Shown piece after piece: positions 15,077 through 17,212 of a DNA stretch of 17,212 nt (its first letter is position 1; every line of letters starts with the position of its first letter). Where the stretch lies: positions 1 to 17,212 of the forward strand of contig JAGVLR010000188.1 in the NCBI GenBank assembly GCA_020054175.1. Direction: 5' to 3'. A program made the position numbers and the translations under genes. A model generated the notes under the pieces. The model made no database searches and was not told the DNA's origin. It saw nothing but the letters and a program-made list of their open reading frames with translations. Source of the DNA: Candidatus Dadabacteria bacterium. Its GTDB lineage: Bacteria; Desulfobacterota_D; UBA1144; Nemesobacterales; UBA2774.

Positions 15077-16261
15077 ATGAGCGACTCAATCCCCAGAGAC
15101 AGGCCCCTTTTCAACAGGGATTTTAATCTCGTAACCCTTTTTATCTTCATATTCTTTTTCAACTATCACGCCTTCATACTCCTGCCGCTAAGGATAGAGG
15201 AGCTGGGCGGGAGCGAGTCCATAATTGGCTTCATTATGGGGGCCGCGTCTATGGCGACCATACTGACGACACCCTCCGTCGGGATACTCATCGACAAATG
15301 GGGGCGAAAGCCGTTCCTGATTGCGGGCGGTATCCTGATATCGCTGGCGACGATTCCGTTCGCGTTTCTGGATAAGATCGATTTCCTCTTTCCGCTCCTC
15401 CGGGTCTTTCACGGGGCCGCCCTTTCGCTGAGCTTCGTCGCTGCGGGGACCTTAATCGCGGACGTTTCCTCTCCCGGAAAGAGGAGCCGCGCGATAGGTA
15501 TATTCGGCATGTTCAGCGTTATGAACTTCGCACTCGCGCCATACATCGGAAAGCTCATAGTGGACGCCTACGGCTTCGACGACTTTTTTATCTTCTGCTC
15601 CCTGCTTGGAATACCTGCATTCCTGGCGGCGATCTGGATAAGGGAGCCGCACGTCTCCAGGAACGGCGAAAGCAAGGGCGGCTCGTTCTTTGACGCGCTC
15701 AGGAGAAGGGGGGTCATGGCGGCAGCGTTCGCGCTCGTCGTAGCGGGGACGGGATTCGTTCCGGCGATCACATTCGTTCCGATATTCGCGGGTAGAATCG
15801 GCATAGGCGCATTCGAGCTCTTCTTCATTACATACACGCTTGTCATTCTGGCGGTCAGAATATTCTTCGGCTGGCTGCCGGACAAATACGGAAAGAAGAA
15901 GGTCTCGATTCCGGCATTGTTCCTGTTCTCGGCGAGTATAATCGGACTCGGTTTCGTCACGGATTCTCTTACGCTCGTGATAGCCGGGATATTCTTCGGC
16001 GCGGGGCACGGGCTTTTCTATCCGGCGATATACGCCCTTGTCATAGACCTCACGCCGGATGAAGACCGGGGGAAGGCGGTTTCGATTTGCAGCGTTGCCT
16101 TTACCCTCGGCGGAATGCTCGGGGTGTTCGCGTACGGAGTGGCCGCCGAGCTCGAAGGCTTCCGCGCCATGTTCGCCATCGCCGGCGCGGTCTGCACCGC
16201 CGGGTTTCTCGTCTTCGCATTGTACGGGAAGGAATCCCGAAAGTCTCCGACGAAAGCATGA
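15077..16261 (+). CDS. Major facilitator superfamily transporter
   Basis: 394 residues with about 12 membrane helices in two halves. The loop 2-3 signature is GILIDKWGRKPF (69-80), and the matching loop in the second half reads GWLPDKYGKKKV. A short cytoplasmic tail ends in basic residues. This pattern suits drug or sugar efflux type MFS proteins (YfcJ/YhhS/AraJ-like), but the substrate cannot be inferred. ATG at 15077 (MSDSIPRDRP) was chosen over in-frame TTG codons 33 bases upstream because the conserved N-terminus begins there; the ribosome site is weak (GGA 6 bases upstream). The 120 bases between it and the divergent membrane protein contain a GGGCC/GGCCC hairpin (14973-14985) and an AT-rich stretch (about 15027-15053), but no clear promoter. 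Confidence 0.93.
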   Translation: MSDSIPRDRPLFNRDFNLVTLFIFIFFFNYHAFILLPLRIEELGGSESIIGFIMGAASMATILTTPSVGILIDKWGRKPFLIAGGILISLATIPFAFLDKIDFLFPLLRVFHGAALSLSFVAAGTLIADVSSPGKRSRAIGIFGMFSVMNFALAPYIGKLIVDAYGFDDFFIFCSLLGIPAFLAAIWIREPHVSRNGESKGGSFFDALRRRGVMAAAFALVVAGTGFVPAITFVPIFAGRIGIGAFELFFITYTLVILAVRIFFGWLPDKYGKKKVSIPALFLFSASIIGLGFVTDSLTLVIAGIFFGAGHGLFYPAIYALVIDLTPDEDRGKAVSICSVAFTLGGMLGVFAYGVAAELEGFRAMFAIAGAVCTAGFLVFALYGKESRKSPTKA

Positions 16262-16318
16262 TGTTTCAATCCTGTAATTCACCGGTAATCTATATCATCT
16301 TTTATCCGGAGGTGTTCG

Positions 16319-16728
16319 ATGCCCGATGAAGATTTTTACATAAAAATTTCCCCAGGGTCCCGTTCTGGGAACATCTCGGAATAGAGATCGCGGAGATAGG
16401 CCCCGGATACGCCAGGGTAGTCATGAATACGCACGAGAAGCTGACCAACCCATACGGGTATACTCACGGCGGCGTGCTCTCGACGCTCGCGGATTCGGCG
16501 GCGGCTGTCGCCCTCGTTCACGGGCTCGACATGGAGGACAAGCGTCTCATGACCATAGAGCTCAAGATAAGCTATCTCAACCCTGTGACCAGCGGGGTTA
16601 TAGAGGCGAAGGCGAAGGCTCTCCGGGAAGGCAGGATTGTGCCCGTAGACGTCGATATTTATAACGAAAATGTACTTGTTGCCAAGTCCATAGCCACGTA
16701 TATTATTCTGGACGCCAAGAAGGACTAA
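16319..16728 (+). pseudogene. Hotdog-fold thioesterase (PaaI-like) with a frameshift
   Basis: A strong ribosome site, GGAGG (16308-16312), leads to ATG at 16319, whose frame reads MPDEDFYIKISPGS and stops at 16382-16384. The rest of the protein is in the -1 frame: VPFWEHLGIEIAEIGPGYARVVM, then LTNPYGYTHGGVLSTLADSAAAVALV, the hotdog motif with the HGG turn, running to 16728. Added together they give about 135 residues, the usual size of PaaI/DUF4442-type acyl-CoA thioesterases. No ATG, GTG or TTG lies in the second frame before ATG at 16423, which would omit the conserved N-terminal helix. A single missing base between 16330 and 16381 explains it; the G3 (16355-16357), C4 (16350-16353) or A5 (16342-16346) run is the likely site. 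It may be a sequencing error, a true mutation or, less likely, a programmed -1 shift. Confidence 0.8.
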
Positions 16729-16817
16729 TCCTCTCTTTACGGTTAAAATACTGGAGCTTCGGGGGATAAGGGTGTTTTGAGATACTGCCCTTTCGGGGTA
16801 GAAGCATTGATTCAACC

Positions 16818-17212
16818 ATGGAAAACGAACAGTACGAGCAGAGAAAAGAAAAGCTCAACGAACTGAGAGCCTTGGGAATAAATCCATACGCAAACGGATA
16901 TAAGCCCGGGCACCTGGCCGGGGAGCTTCTCGCGAAGTACGGCGATACGGCGCCCGAAGAGCTGGAGAAGCTTGAAGGTGTGTTTACGCTCGCGGGCAGA
17001 GTCGTCGCCCTCAGGGACTTCGGGAAAAGCCTCTTCCTCCACATAGCGGACAGGACGGGGCGGATACAGGGATATCTTAAGGCGGACATTGTGGGCCCGG
17101 ACGAGCTAAAGTTCTTCAAGAAGTACGTCGACCTCGGGGATTTCATAGGCATGAAGGGGAGCCTTTTCAAGACGAAAACAGGAGAGCTTACTGTCAACGT
17201 AACAGCATTCAC
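16818..17212 (+). CDS. lysS: Lysyl-tRNA synthetase, N-terminal part
   Basis: The first 131 codons of a class II lysyl-tRNA synthetase that continues past the window. The opening MENEQYEQRKEKLNELRALG (helical N-terminus), then INPYANGY, and the OB-fold anticodon-binding domain (about 55-130) with AGRVVALRDFGKSLFLHIAD, GRIQGYLKAD and FFKKYVDLGDFIGMKGS are typical of LysS. The catalytic domain lies outside. ATG at 16818 has no strong ribosome site; it is the only start that yields the full conserved N-terminus. The frame is open to the window edge. It follows the thioesterase by 89 bases, which hold no promoter I trust. Confidence 0.93.
   Translation, partial: MENEQYEQRKEKLNELRALGINPYANGYKPGHLAGELLAKYGDTAPEELEKLEGVFTLAGRVVALRDFGKSLFLHIADRTGRIQGYLKADIVGPDELKFFKKYVDLGDFIGMKGSLFKTKTGELTVNVTAF

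Noticed and set aside
15452..16282. 276-codon minus-strand frame across the MFS gene
   Set aside because: Very charged Arg/Glu composition is the usual shadow of a membrane protein gene; no ribosome site or family.
1..17212. A mobile element, CRISPR array, toxin-antitoxin or defence system
   Set aside because: No transposase, integrase, cas-like gene, direct-repeat array or toxin-antitoxin pair was found; the genes are core functions with uniform codon use.

Overview
This window looks like an ordinary chromosomal stretch of a GC-rich, Gram-negative, free-living bacterium. A lipoprotein thioredoxin, a CcdA-type protein and signal-peptide proteins imply a periplasm. A bifunctional Rel/SpoT enzyme, guanylate kinase, signal peptidase I, a pyrimidine operon and lysyl-tRNA synthetase are core functions. 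Isoleucine is written mostly as ATA and arginine often as AGG, which is unusual for GC-rich DNA. The combination of PyrR with a Gram-negative envelope recalls Desulfobacterota, Nitrospirota or allied candidate phyla such as Dadabacteria. That placement is an inference and is weak. I see no phage, plasmid, IS element, CRISPR array, tRNA or rRNA, and no gene-free stretch longer than about 250 bases.

Left arm (about 1-5267, all minus strand). Read in transcription order, it holds a thioredoxin-like lipoprotein (TlpA/ResA type) overlapping ccdA, then a Sfp-type phosphopantetheinyl transferase. Two good sigma70-type promoters come next, in front of a small FmdB zinc-ribbon gene. After these come a short malic enzyme, a FieF-like cation diffusion facilitator, and a His/Tyr-rich secreted protein that runs off the window. 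The last two may both concern divalent metals.

A 246-base divergent region (5268-5513) separates this from the right arm, which is mostly plus strand. It begins with a HAD phosphatase/phosphomutase and a mannose-1-phosphate guanylyltransferase. A clear promoter then leads into gmk and a Rel/SpoT gene. Another promoter sits almost on the start codon of lepB. lepB is followed by a small membrane protein in the position of DUF4845 genes, then by pyrR-pyrB-pyrC, which are tightly packed and close with an intrinsic terminator. A convergent membrane-anchored protein of unknown function comes next, followed on the plus strand by an MFS transporter, a hotdog thioesterase that carries a frameshift near its 5' end, and the first 131 codons of lysS.

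I found no convincing new multi-gene system. The observations most worth a second look are the DnaK-lid-like N-terminal extension of LepB, the nearly leaderless lepB promoter, the frameshifted thioesterase, the His-rich protein beside the CDF transporter, and the strong ATA codon preference.
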